Below, piece by piece: positions 1-8,445 of a stretch of 35,814 bases of DNA. The DNA is from Treponema sp. (lineage in GTDB: Bacteria > Spirochaetota > Spirochaetia > Treponematales > Breznakiellaceae). The notes beneath the pieces are model-generated. The model searched no databases, was not told where the DNA came from, and saw only the letters and a list, made by a program, of their open reading frames with translations. The stretch covers positions 1 to 35,814 of the forward strand of contig WQWU01000027.1 of NCBI GenBank assembly GCA_009785215.1, written 5' to 3'. Made by a program: the position numbers and the translations under genes. Numbering within the stretch: the stretch's first letter is position 1; every line of letters starts with the position of its first letter.

Positions 1-1071
1 TATTAAAAAATCTTCGCTTTTTTTGCGTGAATAGGCGCTTGCAATGATCGAACCTGCCATGGTGGCTAACTGGAATTCACCTTCCGCCCAGTTTGCTTCT
101 TCGAACATCGTAAAGAAAACAAGATATCCTGCTCTGCTGCCGCCGATGGTCAGCGGAATGTAACAAAAACTTTTTTCTCCTAGATCGGTTGTTGGGTATC
201 TTTGAAAATACCGGAAAGCCGCTTTTTCGTAGAAGCATCCTGTTCTGTCGGCTTTATCGAGTATCGGCTTCATCATTTTAAAAGAAAGAGATCGTTCAAT
301 TACTTTGGGTGTTTCTTCGGATATAACATCTTCATAAGTGCATAAAAGTGAGCCATCGCTCTGAAACTCTAAAATAATCGCTCTGTCTGTTTTGGTAAAA
401 TCACGCAGTTCGTAAAGCGCATTGCCTATCAATTCATCAAAATCGTATGGGCGGGTAAATGGAACAGAAAACTCTGACATGAACTCTTGTGTGCGCAATT
501 CGGCTTCATTTGCCGCAAGCAGGATTTCTTCGCTTTTTTTTCTGGAGTACGCCCCTGCGATGATCGAACCTGCCATTGTTGCAAGACGGAACTCTCCCTC
601 CGCCCAGTTTGCCTGCTTGAACATTGTAAAAAACACAAGGTATCCTGCTCTGTTGCCGCCGATTTTTAACGGTATGTAACAGAAACTTTTTTCGTTTAAA
701 TCTGTGGTTGGATACCTGTTAAAGTAACGAGACGCTTCCTTTTCGTAGAAACAGCCCGTATTATCCGCTTCGTCAAGAACTGGTTTCATCATTTCATAAG
801 TTAGCGAACGTTCCAGAACCTTTGGCGTATCTTTATTAATAACGCTCTCATAAGTGCAAAGAAGCGATCCATCAGGCTGGAATTCTAAAATGATGGCTCT
901 GTCGGTTTTTGTAAAAGCACGAAGCTCATATATGGCATTTTCGATTAATTCATCAAAATCATAGGGTTGAGTAAATGGTACAGAAAACTTTGAAATAAAC
1001 TCTTGTGTGCGTAATTCTGCCACAGTACCGTTGGTTGTGACCGCACCGGAAACAGCACTTTTTTCTTCCAT
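1..1071 (-). CDS. Tandem GAF-domain-like sensory protein, 3' end cut by window edge
   Basis: An open frame runs from ATG at 1071 to the window edge: 357 codons with no stop, so the C-terminus is missing. After a short leader of about 18 residues come two near-identical copies of a 172-residue unit (DNA offset 516 bp) beginning AELRTQEF. Each contains TDRAIILEF, then DGSLLCTYE, later KSFCYIPLKIGG or KSFCYIPLTIGG, and ends AGSIIAGAYSRKKSE. The composition and spacing fit small-molecule-binding GAF domains, which in treponemes often stand in tandem before a histidine kinase or cyclase module. That output domain is not visible here, so kinase is only a guess. No signal peptide or membrane segment is seen, so it is probably cytoplasmic. 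There is no Shine-Dalgarno sequence; a promoter ends 7 nt before the ATG. Confidence 0.75.
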   Translation of the reverse strand, partial: MEEKSAVSGAVTTNGTVAELRTQEFISKFSVPFTQPYDFDELIENAIYELRAFTKTDRAIILEFQPDGSLLCTYESVINKDTPKVLERSLTYEMMKPVLDEADNTGCFYEKEASRYFNRYPTTDLNEKSFCYIPLKIGGNRAGYLVFFTMFKQANWAEGEFRLATMAGSIIAGAYSRKKSEEILLAANEAELRTQEFMSEFSVPFTRPYDFDELIGNALYELRDFTKTDRAIILEFQSDGSLLCTYEDVISEETPKVIERSLSFKMMKPILDKADRTGCFYEKAAFRYFQRYPTTDLGEKSFCYIPLTIGGSRAGYLVFFTMFEEANWAEGEFQLATMAGSIIASAYSRKKSEDFLI

Positions 1072-1097
1072 AAGTAATATTATACAAAATATTACTT
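1072..1097. repeat. Perfect inverted repeat over the -10 of the GAF-repeat gene
   Basis: Arms AAGTAATATT (1072-1081) and AATATTACTT (1088-1097) are exact reverse complements around a 6-bp spacer. The repeat abuts the start codon and covers the -10, so it is a plausible operator or, if transcribed, a hairpin. Function is inferred only. Confidence 0.5.
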
Positions 1098-1108
1098 ATT
1101 TTGTCCAA
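1079..1108 (-). promoter_or_regulatory. Promoter of the GAF-repeat gene, leaderless configuration
   Basis: On the minus strand TTGGAC (1108-1103), an 18-bp spacer, and TATAAT (1084-1079). Only 7 nt separate the -10 from the ATG at 1071, so transcription should begin at or next to the start codon. Confidence 0.55.
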
Positions 1109-1151
1109 ATAAAACGCTGATTATTGATGGCAACTAATGTCTGTTTACGTC

Positions 1152-2801
1152 TTAATATCCGTCTGACATTGCACGGTTCTGATCACGCTGATACAATTCC
1201 TGATACACAAAGCTGCGATTTTTAAGTCTTTCTTTAACTTCCTGAGTAAACGGCATATGACGCCAGAAAGTGCCCCGGACATCTTTATCAAGTTTTTGTA
1301 TACCTTCCGCTTCTTTTGTCATCCATAAAATGTAATCACGGATAAAATATTCTTTAATATCGCCCTTTAATTTGTTTGCCTGATACCACTGGTAATAATG
1401 TCCGGTAAGCCCTTCTTCCATCCAGTAGAACGATGCTTTTTCTTTTGCAACCTGCCAGCGAAGATCTGCAACAGCGGTAAGAACTGCCAAATACAAGTTT
1501 CTTGGATACATCGGAACAATAATACGTCCTCGGCTTGTCGCACGATTAAATCGATCAAACGGTTCCCAGCAAAAGCCCATATCACCGTAAGTTGGAATTA
1601 ACAAAACAAACGGCGCAATGCGGTTCAATCTATTTTTATATATTCTGCAGAATGCTTCTTTATCGATACTTTCTATTCTGGCAAGCATGGCAATAATATT
1701 TTCCCGTAAACCTACTTCGTTTGGAACACTGTGATAATACTCAGCCAAAAGCAGAGGGAAGTGATTCCCCTGTCTGCCGACTGTCATTTTTGCCATTTGT
1801 CGAATAGTATCAAACTCGGTATCAATAGCGCCAATATCGACAGAAACAGCTCCGCCTTCGGATTCCAGTTTTTCTTGCAGATTCTGAACATCCGCTTCGG
1901 CGCTGGAAAAATCTCTTATGCTTAAACTAAGCTCATGATCATTTTTTACTAATTGTTTCAAAAGATTCTGGATTTCGTTTATCGCCATCTTCTGACCTTC
2001 GGTAAGGCAGTCGCTTATATCTGTAAATCCATGAAGCGGATGATGCTCAAAAATAGAGTTCATTCTATCCCGCAGGATCCTTTCTATCTCATGGCGTTCT
2101 CTGTCTTTCGCCTTTAATATCGATCTTGATCCGTCAAATTTTCCCTGCGCCTTTTCCAGTAATGCAGAAATTTTAGACTGAGCATTGCCCCGGACAACCC
2201 TGACTTCGTCTGTGCTGGACGGCCGCATTTTTCCGGTTCCAATTCCATTAAGCCATTCATCCATATAATAAACAGGCTGATCCAACTCGTTAGCATCCAC
2301 AACTTTACTGAAAAATTCCCTTGTTTCAGCATTAATAAAAGACGGGTGAATAAGACCAAAGCGAAGCAGATACTTCTTTGGCGGCGACAATTTACCTGAT
2401 GCTTTTCTGGCGACATTTAAAAGATATTCCCAAAAAGGAGACATGAACTGCTGGCGGAAAACGCTTCTATCTTTTGGATCTTTAGCGGTAAGAAATTTCT
2501 GCAGAATACCATGTACTCTTTGAGCAATATCACCTTCGTTGGAAAGAGCAGTTTTATAATAATTGGGATCATTAAAAAAATTGTGCCCTTTTTCTTCCAG
2601 ACGCTTGGTTACTTCAGGAAAGCCTGATGCACTAAGATCAACCTCTCCGCCTGAAGCGCTAGATATGTCTGCGAAATCATTTTTGTTTTTCTCGCCAAAA
2701 ATGTCGCCAAAATCAGGAAGCGGACCGTCACCGGAGCCTGCGGTTCCTAACAAAGCGGCAAGTTCAGGATCTATATCCCCTTGTTGTACCTTTCCAGCCA
2801 T
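1152..2801 (-). CDS. Conserved hypothetical protein of unknown function (549 aa)
   Basis: This is a long intact frame with spirochaete-like composition, and I do not recognise a named family. The N-terminal ~65 residues are acidic and Gly/Ser-rich (LPDFGDIFGEKNK), probably flexible. The centre (about 240-330) is strongly charged and helical, possibly coiled coil (AEADVQNLQEKLESEGG). The C-terminal third is rich in aromatics (FYWMEEGLTGHYY, YQWYQANK) and basic residues. There is no signal peptide or convincing membrane segment, so it is probably cytoplasmic. It is divergent from the lipoprotein gene at 2884. The ATG at 2801 lacks a Shine-Dalgarno sequence but sits 6 nt after a -10 element, which supports this start. 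Confidence 0.7.
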   Translation of the reverse strand: MAGKVQQGDIDPELAALLGTAGSGDGPLPDFGDIFGEKNKNDFADISSASGGEVDLSASGFPEVTKRLEEKGHNFFNDPNYYKTALSNEGDIAQRVHGILQKFLTAKDPKDRSVFRQQFMSPFWEYLLNVARKASGKLSPPKKYLLRFGLIHPSFINAETREFFSKVVDANELDQPVYYMDEWLNGIGTGKMRPSSTDEVRVVRGNAQSKISALLEKAQGKFDGSRSILKAKDRERHEIERILRDRMNSIFEHHPLHGFTDISDCLTEGQKMAINEIQNLLKQLVKNDHELSLSIRDFSSAEADVQNLQEKLESEGGAVSVDIGAIDTEFDTIRQMAKMTVGRQGNHFPLLLAEYYHSVPNEVGLRENIIAMLARIESIDKEAFCRIYKNRLNRIAPFVLLIPTYGDMGFCWEPFDRFNRATSRGRIIVPMYPRNLYLAVLTAVADLRWQVAKEKASFYWMEEGLTGHYYQWYQANKLKGDIKEYFIRDYILWMTKEAEGIQKLDKDVRGTFWRHMPFTQEVKERLKNRSFVYQELYQRDQNRAMSDGY

Positions 2802-2807
2802 AATTTC

Positions 2808-2836
2808 ATGTTAATTCTTTTCTGGCTGGTTGTCAA
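2808..2836 (-). promoter_or_regulatory. Promoter of the 549-aa gene, leaderless configuration
   Basis: Minus-strand TTGACA (2836-2831), a 17-bp spacer, and TAACAT (2813-2808), then 6 nt to ATG at 2801. Its -35 overlaps the -35 of the divergent promoter at 2830, so the two may compete. Confidence 0.55.
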
Positions 2837-2858
2837 TGTTATTAATCTATTGTATTTT
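2830..2858 (+). promoter_or_regulatory. Candidate promoter of the lipoprotein gene
   Basis: TTGTCA (2830-2835), a 17-bp spacer, and TATTTT (2853-2858), ending 25 bp before the ATG at 2884. The -35 overlaps that of the divergent 549-aa gene. Confidence 0.4.
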
Positions 2859-2883
2859 AATAATTAATATCAGGAGGATATCT

Positions 2884-3678
2884 ATGAAAAAGATTCTTTT
2901 ACCTTTTGTTTTAATAACCTGTACCTTGTTTTTCCTTTCTTGCCAGCGAAACGAAAGAATGCAGACTTTTAATCCGCAGGGCGGAAGCGGCTACACACAA
3001 AATGAAACGCTGATAAGATCATCAATATCAAAACCGGGTTTTGCAATGCCTGTATCCCCATGGTTTTACGTGATTGACGGAGCCGATGACGGAACCGAAG
3101 CTGTAAGAGTCCGGGGAAGCGCACAAATGGCTCTTGGCGAAAGTATAATGATCGGAGAACCAAGACGTCTAACCTGGGTAAACAGTAATAATGTTTCAAG
3201 TATTTTAAACTTTATAGAAGTCCACAGAGAAAACGGAACCGAAGGATTTGCGCTTGCCAATCAGGTCACAGAGGGCGGCAGACTCGCAGTAGTAATCGAT
3301 GACAGAGCTACCCTGTTCAGAACCCCCAGAACTGTCGATGTAACAAATACGATTCTTTCGCGTATGACAGTTGTTATTTGTTATCCGGAAACCGAAAGTA
3401 ATGGCTTTATAGAAGTAAGAGGCTGGGATCCTGTCCGTGAAAGATATATCGACCCTAGTGCAAGCTTTGTCCGTACTACCGCCATTTCAAGAAGGGATTC
3501 AGATATTCAGTCTTCCATACTTTTACAAACAGCTTTAATTCAGCCGGCAAATCAGCAGGTTCGCAGGAATGCTCTTCTTGAATCAGCTTTACTTGATTAC
3601 CCGGATTCAGTGTTTAACTCAGAAATATTTGATATAGCTAACCCTAACACTTCCGGAGTAATATTCGAAGAATATTAA
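2884..3678 (+). CDS. Lipoprotein, possible SH3-like repeats
   Basis: The start at 2884 is chosen over the in-frame ATG at 2830 because AGGAGG stands just upstream and because it gives a clean lipoprotein signal: MKK, a hydrophobic stretch, then FFLSC with Cys20 as lipidation site. The mature protein (about 245 residues) should be membrane-anchored in the periplasm or at the surface. Residues about 75-200 hold two beta-rich segments (MALGESIMIGEP; ATLFRTPRTVD to GFIEVRGW) that recall bacterial SH3-like domains of treponemal lipoproteins; this is a weak resemblance. The C-terminal part is helical. It is convergent with pheT, the two stop codons lying within one AT-rich palindrome. Role unknown. 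Confidence 0.75.
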   Translation: MKKILLPFVLITCTLFFLSCQRNERMQTFNPQGGSGYTQNETLIRSSISKPGFAMPVSPWFYVIDGADDGTEAVRVRGSAQMALGESIMIGEPRRLTWVNSNNVSSILNFIEVHRENGTEGFALANQVTEGGRLAVVIDDRATLFRTPRTVDVTNTILSRMTVVICYPETESNGFIEVRGWDPVRERYIDPSASFVRTTAISRRDSDIQSSILLQTALIQPANQQVRRNALLESALLDYPDSVFNSEIFDIANPNTSGVIFEEY

Positions 3679-3695
3679 TATTTTTCAAATATTAA
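3675..3695. terminator. Bidirectional AT-rich palindrome between convergent genes
   Basis: TTAATATTT (3675-3683), loop TTC, AAATATTAA (3687-3695): a perfect 9-bp stem containing the stop codons of both the lipoprotein gene (3676-3678) and pheT (3692-3694). T runs occur within the stem on either strand, so it may terminate in both directions, though all-AT stems are weak. Confidence 0.45.
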
Positions 3696-5509
3696 GCCAG
3701 CAGAATATCAAGGTCGATTTCACCGGCGGTGCAGGGAACGGTAATTCCCCAGTTTTCCAGCGCCTCCGGATGAATCTCTCCAAAAACGCCGGCTCTTTTC
3801 CCTTTGTAAATAACAGCCGCTGCCCGCCCGGGAATAAACCTTTCATCTGATGATTCTTCTACATCATATTCACGAGACAAGTAATAAAACAGCGCCTGAA
3901 GCTCTGCGGCGGCTGTGTTAAAGTTAGCATCCGAACCAACATGAAGAAATCCGGCAAACTGACGCGTCTTGCTGTTGCAATTTTCTGAGTCATCCTCAGA
4001 AGGGTTTACAAGCCAGGCAACTTTTCCCACCTCAAATATTTTATGCGGATAAACAGAACGCCCAGAAATTGATTCGCTTGCCATAAGCGAAGCTATAACA
4101 GAATCGCGTACAAACTCATAATTTTCTGTCATTGGGTTAAAGATACGTATAATTTTAGAACCGTCTCCGCGCATATTTTCTACAAGGCTTTTGCGGGAAC
4201 CCAAATAGTTAAAAATCATTTCCTGATACCCCATTCCAACAAGAAGCTCTTTAACCTGTCTGCTGAATAAAGTAATGGGTAAAAGCCGTCCAATTGTTGA
4301 ATCAGACGGACGCTGAGGTTTGAATGAATTTAAACCCCTTCCAATCATGACATCTTCTGTAACATCTGCGGCATGAAGAAAATCATTGCGGTATTCAGGC
4401 GGATAAATTCGTACACCTTCCATTTTGCTGTTTGGTTCGCCTGTTGCAGCGTTTAAACCTTTTTCGCAATCTGCAGCTTTTTCGGCTTTTACTCCCATGT
4501 GCAGAAGAGCCTTAATACACTCATCAACATCCAGTTTTTCGCCCAGAAATCTTTCGATTCTGGAAAGCGAACAAAAAACAGATTCCTGGAAATAAAAGGG
4601 TGTCACAATTTTTCTGCATATTTTACCATCAGAAGAAAGCCCAAAAGGAATATCAAAATCATACTCGAATTCAACAGGTTCTATGGTAAAACCGTTGTCC
4701 GAAAGATCGCACGCAACGATAGAAGCTGCCAAAGTGATAGACGGCAAATCCGTTCCCGTAAGCTCGACAAAAACTTCGCTGTCTCCAACCTTTACAGCGC
4801 CCAAATCGTTTGAGTTAATAATCGGCGGATAGGAAAGTATAGTTCCTTCAGAATCCGTTAAAAGCGGATGAACCGGCTCATGTTCCTGAATAAAAGCAAA
4901 CTCCCTGCCTTTGGGATGCTGTTTTAAAATCTCTCTTAAAGTGAGCGAACCTAAAGGCACACCCTGTTCTGCTGAAAGCGGAACAAACGAAACAGAATCG
5001 GGATCAACACCTTTGTAAATAATCGGCCACTTAATAAGCGCAGTCCGGTAAATACCCATAGACATGCTTCGTCTTTTCCGCCCGAAATTCCAGGCAAGTT
5101 TTTCCTGCGTCTGAATCATGTCACGAAGCATTGGGTCGGTAATTTCTTTGCCGCGGGCTATGAAACCTGTAATATAAGGGCGCACCTGCTTAACACTAAT
5201 TTCTGCTTTAACTTTATACGCTGTTTTTTTTACATCACCCTGCCGGGAAAAAAAATTATACTCGGGAATTTTACCATCTTTGTAAACTTTAAGCTGACGG
5301 GCAAGACCCGCGGTTCCCCAAAGGTCAGGACGGTTAGTATCGTTTAATTCGATCTTTAATGTTCTTTCTGCTTCCGGAAGGTTTTTATCACTATCTTCAT
5401 CCAACTCCGCTTTAGCGCAAGTCAGAGCTTCTTCAAATTCATCTCTGTTTTTCCACACAGAGCCAGTAAGACTGTAAAAAACCTGTTCGTTTACTTCTAT
5501 TTTCGGCAT
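3692..5509 (-). CDS. pheT: Phenylalanine--tRNA ligase beta subunit, archaeal type
   Basis: Large subunit of the (alpha-beta)2 enzyme that charges tRNA-Phe; it binds tRNA and carries the editing region. The start is placed at MPKIEVNEQ (605 aa); the frame stays open upstream to 5557 but that extension is unlike family N-termini. Residues about 80-130 (TDPMLRDMIQTQEKLAWNFG) and the segment LNDTNRPDLWGTAGLARQL match the short archaeal/spirochaetal beta subunit, which lacks the N-terminal tRNA-binding and C-terminal FDX-ACB domains of the usual ~800-aa bacterial PheT. Partner pheS lies 19 kb away at 24860, and separate location is usual in spirochaetes. No Shine-Dalgarno sequence is seen before 5509; a -10-like TAATAT (5520-5515) ends 5 nt upstream, so a leaderless mRNA is possible. 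Confidence 0.92.
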   Translation of the reverse strand: MPKIEVNEQVFYSLTGSVWKNRDEFEEALTCAKAELDEDSDKNLPEAERTLKIELNDTNRPDLWGTAGLARQLKVYKDGKIPEYNFFSRQGDVKKTAYKVKAEISVKQVRPYITGFIARGKEITDPMLRDMIQTQEKLAWNFGRKRRSMSMGIYRTALIKWPIIYKGVDPDSVSFVPLSAEQGVPLGSLTLREILKQHPKGREFAFIQEHEPVHPLLTDSEGTILSYPPIINSNDLGAVKVGDSEVFVELTGTDLPSITLAASIVACDLSDNGFTIEPVEFEYDFDIPFGLSSDGKICRKIVTPFYFQESVFCSLSRIERFLGEKLDVDECIKALLHMGVKAEKAADCEKGLNAATGEPNSKMEGVRIYPPEYRNDFLHAADVTEDVMIGRGLNSFKPQRPSDSTIGRLLPITLFSRQVKELLVGMGYQEMIFNYLGSRKSLVENMRGDGSKIIRIFNPMTENYEFVRDSVIASLMASESISGRSVYPHKIFEVGKVAWLVNPSEDDSENCNSKTRQFAGFLHVGSDANFNTAAAELQALFYYLSREYDVEESSDERFIPGRAAAVIYKGKRAGVFGEIHPEALENWGITVPCTAGEIDLDILLA

Positions 5510-5544
5510 ATGAGATATTAGCAAAACTACTAAAAAGAATAAAG

Positions 5545-5613
5545 AGGTGCTTGTCACCTACACCATGTATAGCGTATATCGATATATTATAACCCTATAG
5601 GTAGTATGGGTTA
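5545..5613. promoter_or_regulatory. Two inverted repeats in the pheT / sugar-operon intergenic region
   Basis: AGGTG-(5)-CACCT at 5545-5559 and TAACCC-(12)-GGGTTA at 5590-5613. They lie between divergent genes, the second 12 bp upstream of the -35 of the transporter operon, where repressors or activators of sugar operons commonly bind. No specific regulator site is recognised. Confidence 0.35.
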
Positions 5614-5625
5614 CTGTCACCTGCC

Positions 5626-5655
5626 TTGACAACAGCCGAGAATATCTGCCATAAT
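5626..5655 (+). promoter_or_regulatory. Sigma-70-type promoter of the sugar ABC operon
   Basis: TTGACA (5626-5631), an 18-bp spacer, and CATAAT (5650-5655), about 43 bp before the start codon of the substrate-binding protein gene, which has GGAGG at 5687-5691. Confidence 0.65.
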
Positions 5656-5698
5656 TACCAAGATAATAAAAATTTACTTTATTTATGGAGGAAAAAAA

Positions 5699-6814
5699 AT
5701 GAAGAAATTTTCAGCAGTTCTTTTGATCCTGGTATTGGCAGCAGCAATGACAGTAGTTAGTTGCGGTCAAAGAGCAGGTTCATTAATTGGTATCGCTATG
5801 CCAGAAACCCACGTAATGCGCTGGGTAAAAGACGGTAATTCTCTCGTTGAAGAAGCCAAAAAACTTGGTTATCGCGCAGAAGTACAGTACGGCGATGCAA
5901 ATCAGGGAACACAGAATCAGCAGATTCAGAGCTTCCTGACTCAGGGCGCAAAAGCATTGATCATTGGCTGTATCAATGACGGCGTAGCTCCTGTTATTAC
6001 AGAAGCAGCCCGCGAAGGTGTTGTAGTTATTGCTTACGACAGACTTATTCAGAACTCGGCAGATTATGATTTCTACATCACTTTTAACAACTTTAAAGTT
6101 GGTCAGCTTCAGGGACAAAGCATTGTAGACGGATTAAACCTTGACTCAGCTACATCAGCAGCTCCGAAGTTTATTACTCTGTTTGCAGGATCCCCAACAG
6201 ACGGCAATGCATTCTTCTTCTTTGATGGTGCAATGAGCATTCTTAACCCTTATATCGACAGCGGCGCTCTTAGAGTTGTCGGCCCTTATCCAAGAACATC
6301 AGACGACAGAGCAAATTTCCAGAGAATTGCCACAGAAAACTGGCAGGCTCCTATTGCTAAAACACGCATGGAAAATCTTTTAAGCAACGATGCCCGCGCA
6401 GTAACATTGGATGCAGTACTTGCTCCAAATGATACATTAGCTCGTGCAATTATCGAAGCTTTAAGAGCAGATGCAAAATACCGCGGCAACCTTCCTGTAG
6501 TAACAGGTCAGGATGCTGAATTTGCTTCAGCTATGTCGATTAGAAACGGCGAACAGTTCAGCACAGTATTTAAAGATACTGCAAAACTTGCAGAAGCAGC
6601 TATTCTTTTAGCTGATCAGGCTCTTAGGGGCGTACCTATAAATATCCCCGGCGCAGTTCTTGCAGCTGATATTGGTCTTGCAGAAATCGGCGACACCGGC
6701 AGAAAAGTTGTACATGCTTACCTTTTGGATCCTATTCTTGTAACAAGAGATAATCTTAATGTTATGATAGAAGCAGAATTCTACGAAAGACACGAAGCTG
6801 TTCAGCTTCAGTAG
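5699..6814 (+). CDS. Sugar ABC transporter substrate-binding lipoprotein, ChvE type
   Basis: Periplasmic-binding-protein family member that delivers a monosaccharide (xylose, glucose, galactose or related; specificity cannot be read from sequence) to the permease encoded downstream. The signal peptide is MKKF, a hydrophobic run, then VVSC with lipidated Cys22, so it is anchored in the inner membrane facing the periplasm. Typical type I fold motifs: IGIAMPETHVMRWVKDG, ALIIGCINDGVAPVI, VVVIAYDRLIQNS, ITFNNFKVGQLQG and VLAPNDTLARAIIEAL. At 371 aa the length fits the ChvE/multiple-monosaccharide group rather than RbsB (~300 aa). It is first gene of the operon with the ATPase and permease genes; the following hairpin probably raises its expression over theirs. 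Confidence 0.9.
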   Translation: MKKFSAVLLILVLAAAMTVVSCGQRAGSLIGIAMPETHVMRWVKDGNSLVEEAKKLGYRAEVQYGDANQGTQNQQIQSFLTQGAKALIIGCINDGVAPVITEAAREGVVVIAYDRLIQNSADYDFYITFNNFKVGQLQGQSIVDGLNLDSATSAAPKFITLFAGSPTDGNAFFFFDGAMSILNPYIDSGALRVVGPYPRTSDDRANFQRIATENWQAPIAKTRMENLLSNDARAVTLDAVLAPNDTLARAIIEALRADAKYRGNLPVVTGQDAEFASAMSIRNGEQFSTVFKDTAKLAEAAILLADQALRGVPINIPGAVLAADIGLAEIGDTGRKVVHAYLLDPILVTRDNLNVMIEAEFYERHEAVQLQ

Positions 6815-6835
6815 TTAGCTGGATTAACTAAAAAG

Positions 6836-6868
6836 AGTGGTTTGTCAGGAATCTGGCAAACCACTTTT
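6836..6868 (+). terminator. Intercistronic hairpin after the binding-protein gene (attenuator or stabiliser)
   Basis: A 13-bp stem pairs AGTGGTTTGTCAG (6836-6848) with CTGGCAAACCACT (6853-6865), one G-T wobble, loop GAAT, followed by TTTT. It lies 20 nt after the stop codon and 20 nt before the ATPase start, a usual place for partial termination or 3'-end protection that makes binding protein more abundant than transporter. Confidence 0.65.
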
Positions 6869-6887
6869 CGTATATAAGGGGGAAATC

Positions 6888-8411
6888 ATGAGCGAGTATA
6901 TACTTGAAATAGAAAATTTAACAAAAGAATTCCCCGGAGTAAAAGCTTTAGAAAATGTCAGTTTAAAAATTAAAAAAGGCGAAATTCATTCTCTCTGCGG
7001 AGAAAACGGCGCGGGAAAATCAACATTAATGAGTTGTATCTCCGGCGTATACCCCAGAAGCAGTTACGAAGGAAAAGTTTCTTTTAAAGGACACGAAACA
7101 AATTATAACAGCGTTAAAGACAGCGAAAACGAAGGGCTTGCCATTATTCATCAGGAATTGGCGCTTAGTCCTTATTTATCAATTTATGAAAATATCTTTC
7201 TTGGGCACATGGACACCCGGTTTGGATTTATTAACTGGGATAAATATATATTGGAATCAAAAAAGTATCTGGATATAGTAGGACTTAACGAACAACCGTC
7301 TACCATTGTCAGCAAACTCGGCGTAGGAAAACAACAGCTGGTAGAAATTGCCAGAGCTCTTTCCAAAAAAGCAGAATTATTAATTCTTGATGAGCCGACA
7401 TCTTCATTAAACGATGATGAAAGTGAAAAGCTCCTGGATTTAATTATTGAATTTAAAAATCAGGGAATTACCTCTGTAATTATTTCTCATAAGTTAAACG
7501 AAGTTTTAAAGGTTGCCGACACTGTTACCATTTTACGCGATGGCCAGTCCATTAGCACTTACGATGTAAAAAAAGACAACCTTACAGAAGAAATTATTAT
7601 TAAAGACATGGTCGGGCGCGATTTAACCCAGCGTTTCCCGGAAAGAAAATCTTCGCCCGGCGAAACTGTTCTGGAAGTAAAAAACTGGACTGTTTATCAC
7701 CCGGATTACCACGATATAAAAGTTGTAGATAATGTTTCGTTTTATCTGCGCAAAGGCGAAATCCTTGCTTTCTGCGGTCCTATGGGTGCCGGGCGCACAG
7801 AACTTATGATGAGCCTTTTCGGCAATTCTTACGGTTTTAGAAGCGAGGGTGAATTTTTTGTTAACGGAAAACCCTGCAAATACGCAAGTCCTCACGAAGC
7901 TATAAAATCGGGGCTTGGTTATGTTTCAGAAGACAGAAAAAGTCTTGGGCTTGTTTTAATTCAGGATATAAAAACCAATATTGCCCATTCCAGCCTTGAT
8001 AAAATATCAAAATTCGGCGTTGTAAATAGCCAGTTGGAAATCCTTGAAGCAGAACGATACCGCAAAGAACTTAATATAAGAACGCCGTCCATTAATCAGA
8101 TTGTACGTAATTTGTCCGGCGGAAATCAGCAGAAGGTTGTTTTAAGCAAAGCGCTGCTGGCAGATCCGGACATTTTAATAATTGACGAACCAACCCGCGG
8201 TATTGATATTGGCGCAAAAACAGAAATATACGGCATTTTAAACAATATTATTTCCGCCGGGAAGAGCGTTATTATGATCACCTCTGAACTGCCGGAAGCA
8301 CTTGGAATGGCAGACAGATTTTATGTTATGAACGAAGGAAGAATAAAAGGCGAGCTTGGTAAAAATGAAGCTACCCAGGAAAAAATAATGCATCTGGCCC
8401 TTGTGGGTTAA
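6888..8411 (+). CDS. gguA: Sugar ABC transporter ATP-binding protein, GguA/MmsA type
   Basis: Double-NBD ATPase that powers monosaccharide import. The start is MSEYILEIENL at 6888 with AAGGGGG just upstream; the frame stays open further 5' through the hairpin, which is unlikely to be coding. It has 507 aa, normal for GguA/MglA/XylG. NBD1: Walker A GENGAGKST (38-46), Walker B LLILDEPTSSL, and a degenerate signature LGVGKQQ. NBD2: P-loop-like GPMGAGRTEL, with Arg in place of Lys as is usual in this family, signature LSGGNQQKVVLSKAL, and Walker B ILIIDEPTRGIDIG. It works at the cytoplasmic face with the permease encoded 35 bp downstream. The symbol is given by family; the exact substrate is unknown. 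Confidence 0.9.
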   Translation: MSEYILEIENLTKEFPGVKALENVSLKIKKGEIHSLCGENGAGKSTLMSCISGVYPRSSYEGKVSFKGHETNYNSVKDSENEGLAIIHQELALSPYLSIYENIFLGHMDTRFGFINWDKYILESKKYLDIVGLNEQPSTIVSKLGVGKQQLVEIARALSKKAELLILDEPTSSLNDDESEKLLDLIIEFKNQGITSVIISHKLNEVLKVADTVTILRDGQSISTYDVKKDNLTEEIIIKDMVGRDLTQRFPERKSSPGETVLEVKNWTVYHPDYHDIKVVDNVSFYLRKGEILAFCGPMGAGRTELMMSLFGNSYGFRSEGEFFVNGKPCKYASPHEAIKSGLGYVSEDRKSLGLVLIQDIKTNIAHSSLDKISKFGVVNSQLEILEAERYRKELNIRTPSINQIVRNLSGGNQQKVVLSKALLADPDILIIDEPTRGIDIGAKTEIYGILNNIISAGKSVIMITSELPEALGMADRFYVMNEGRIKGELGKNEATQEKIMHLALVG

Positions 8412-8445
8412 TTGTTAATTGGTTAAACGTTAAAGGAGTAAAGAA

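Noticed and set aside
5510-5557. N-terminal extension of PheT from ATG 5557
   Set aside because: Encodes a hydrophobic stretch unlike PheT N-termini and overlaps an inverted repeat; MPKIEVNEQ fits the family start.
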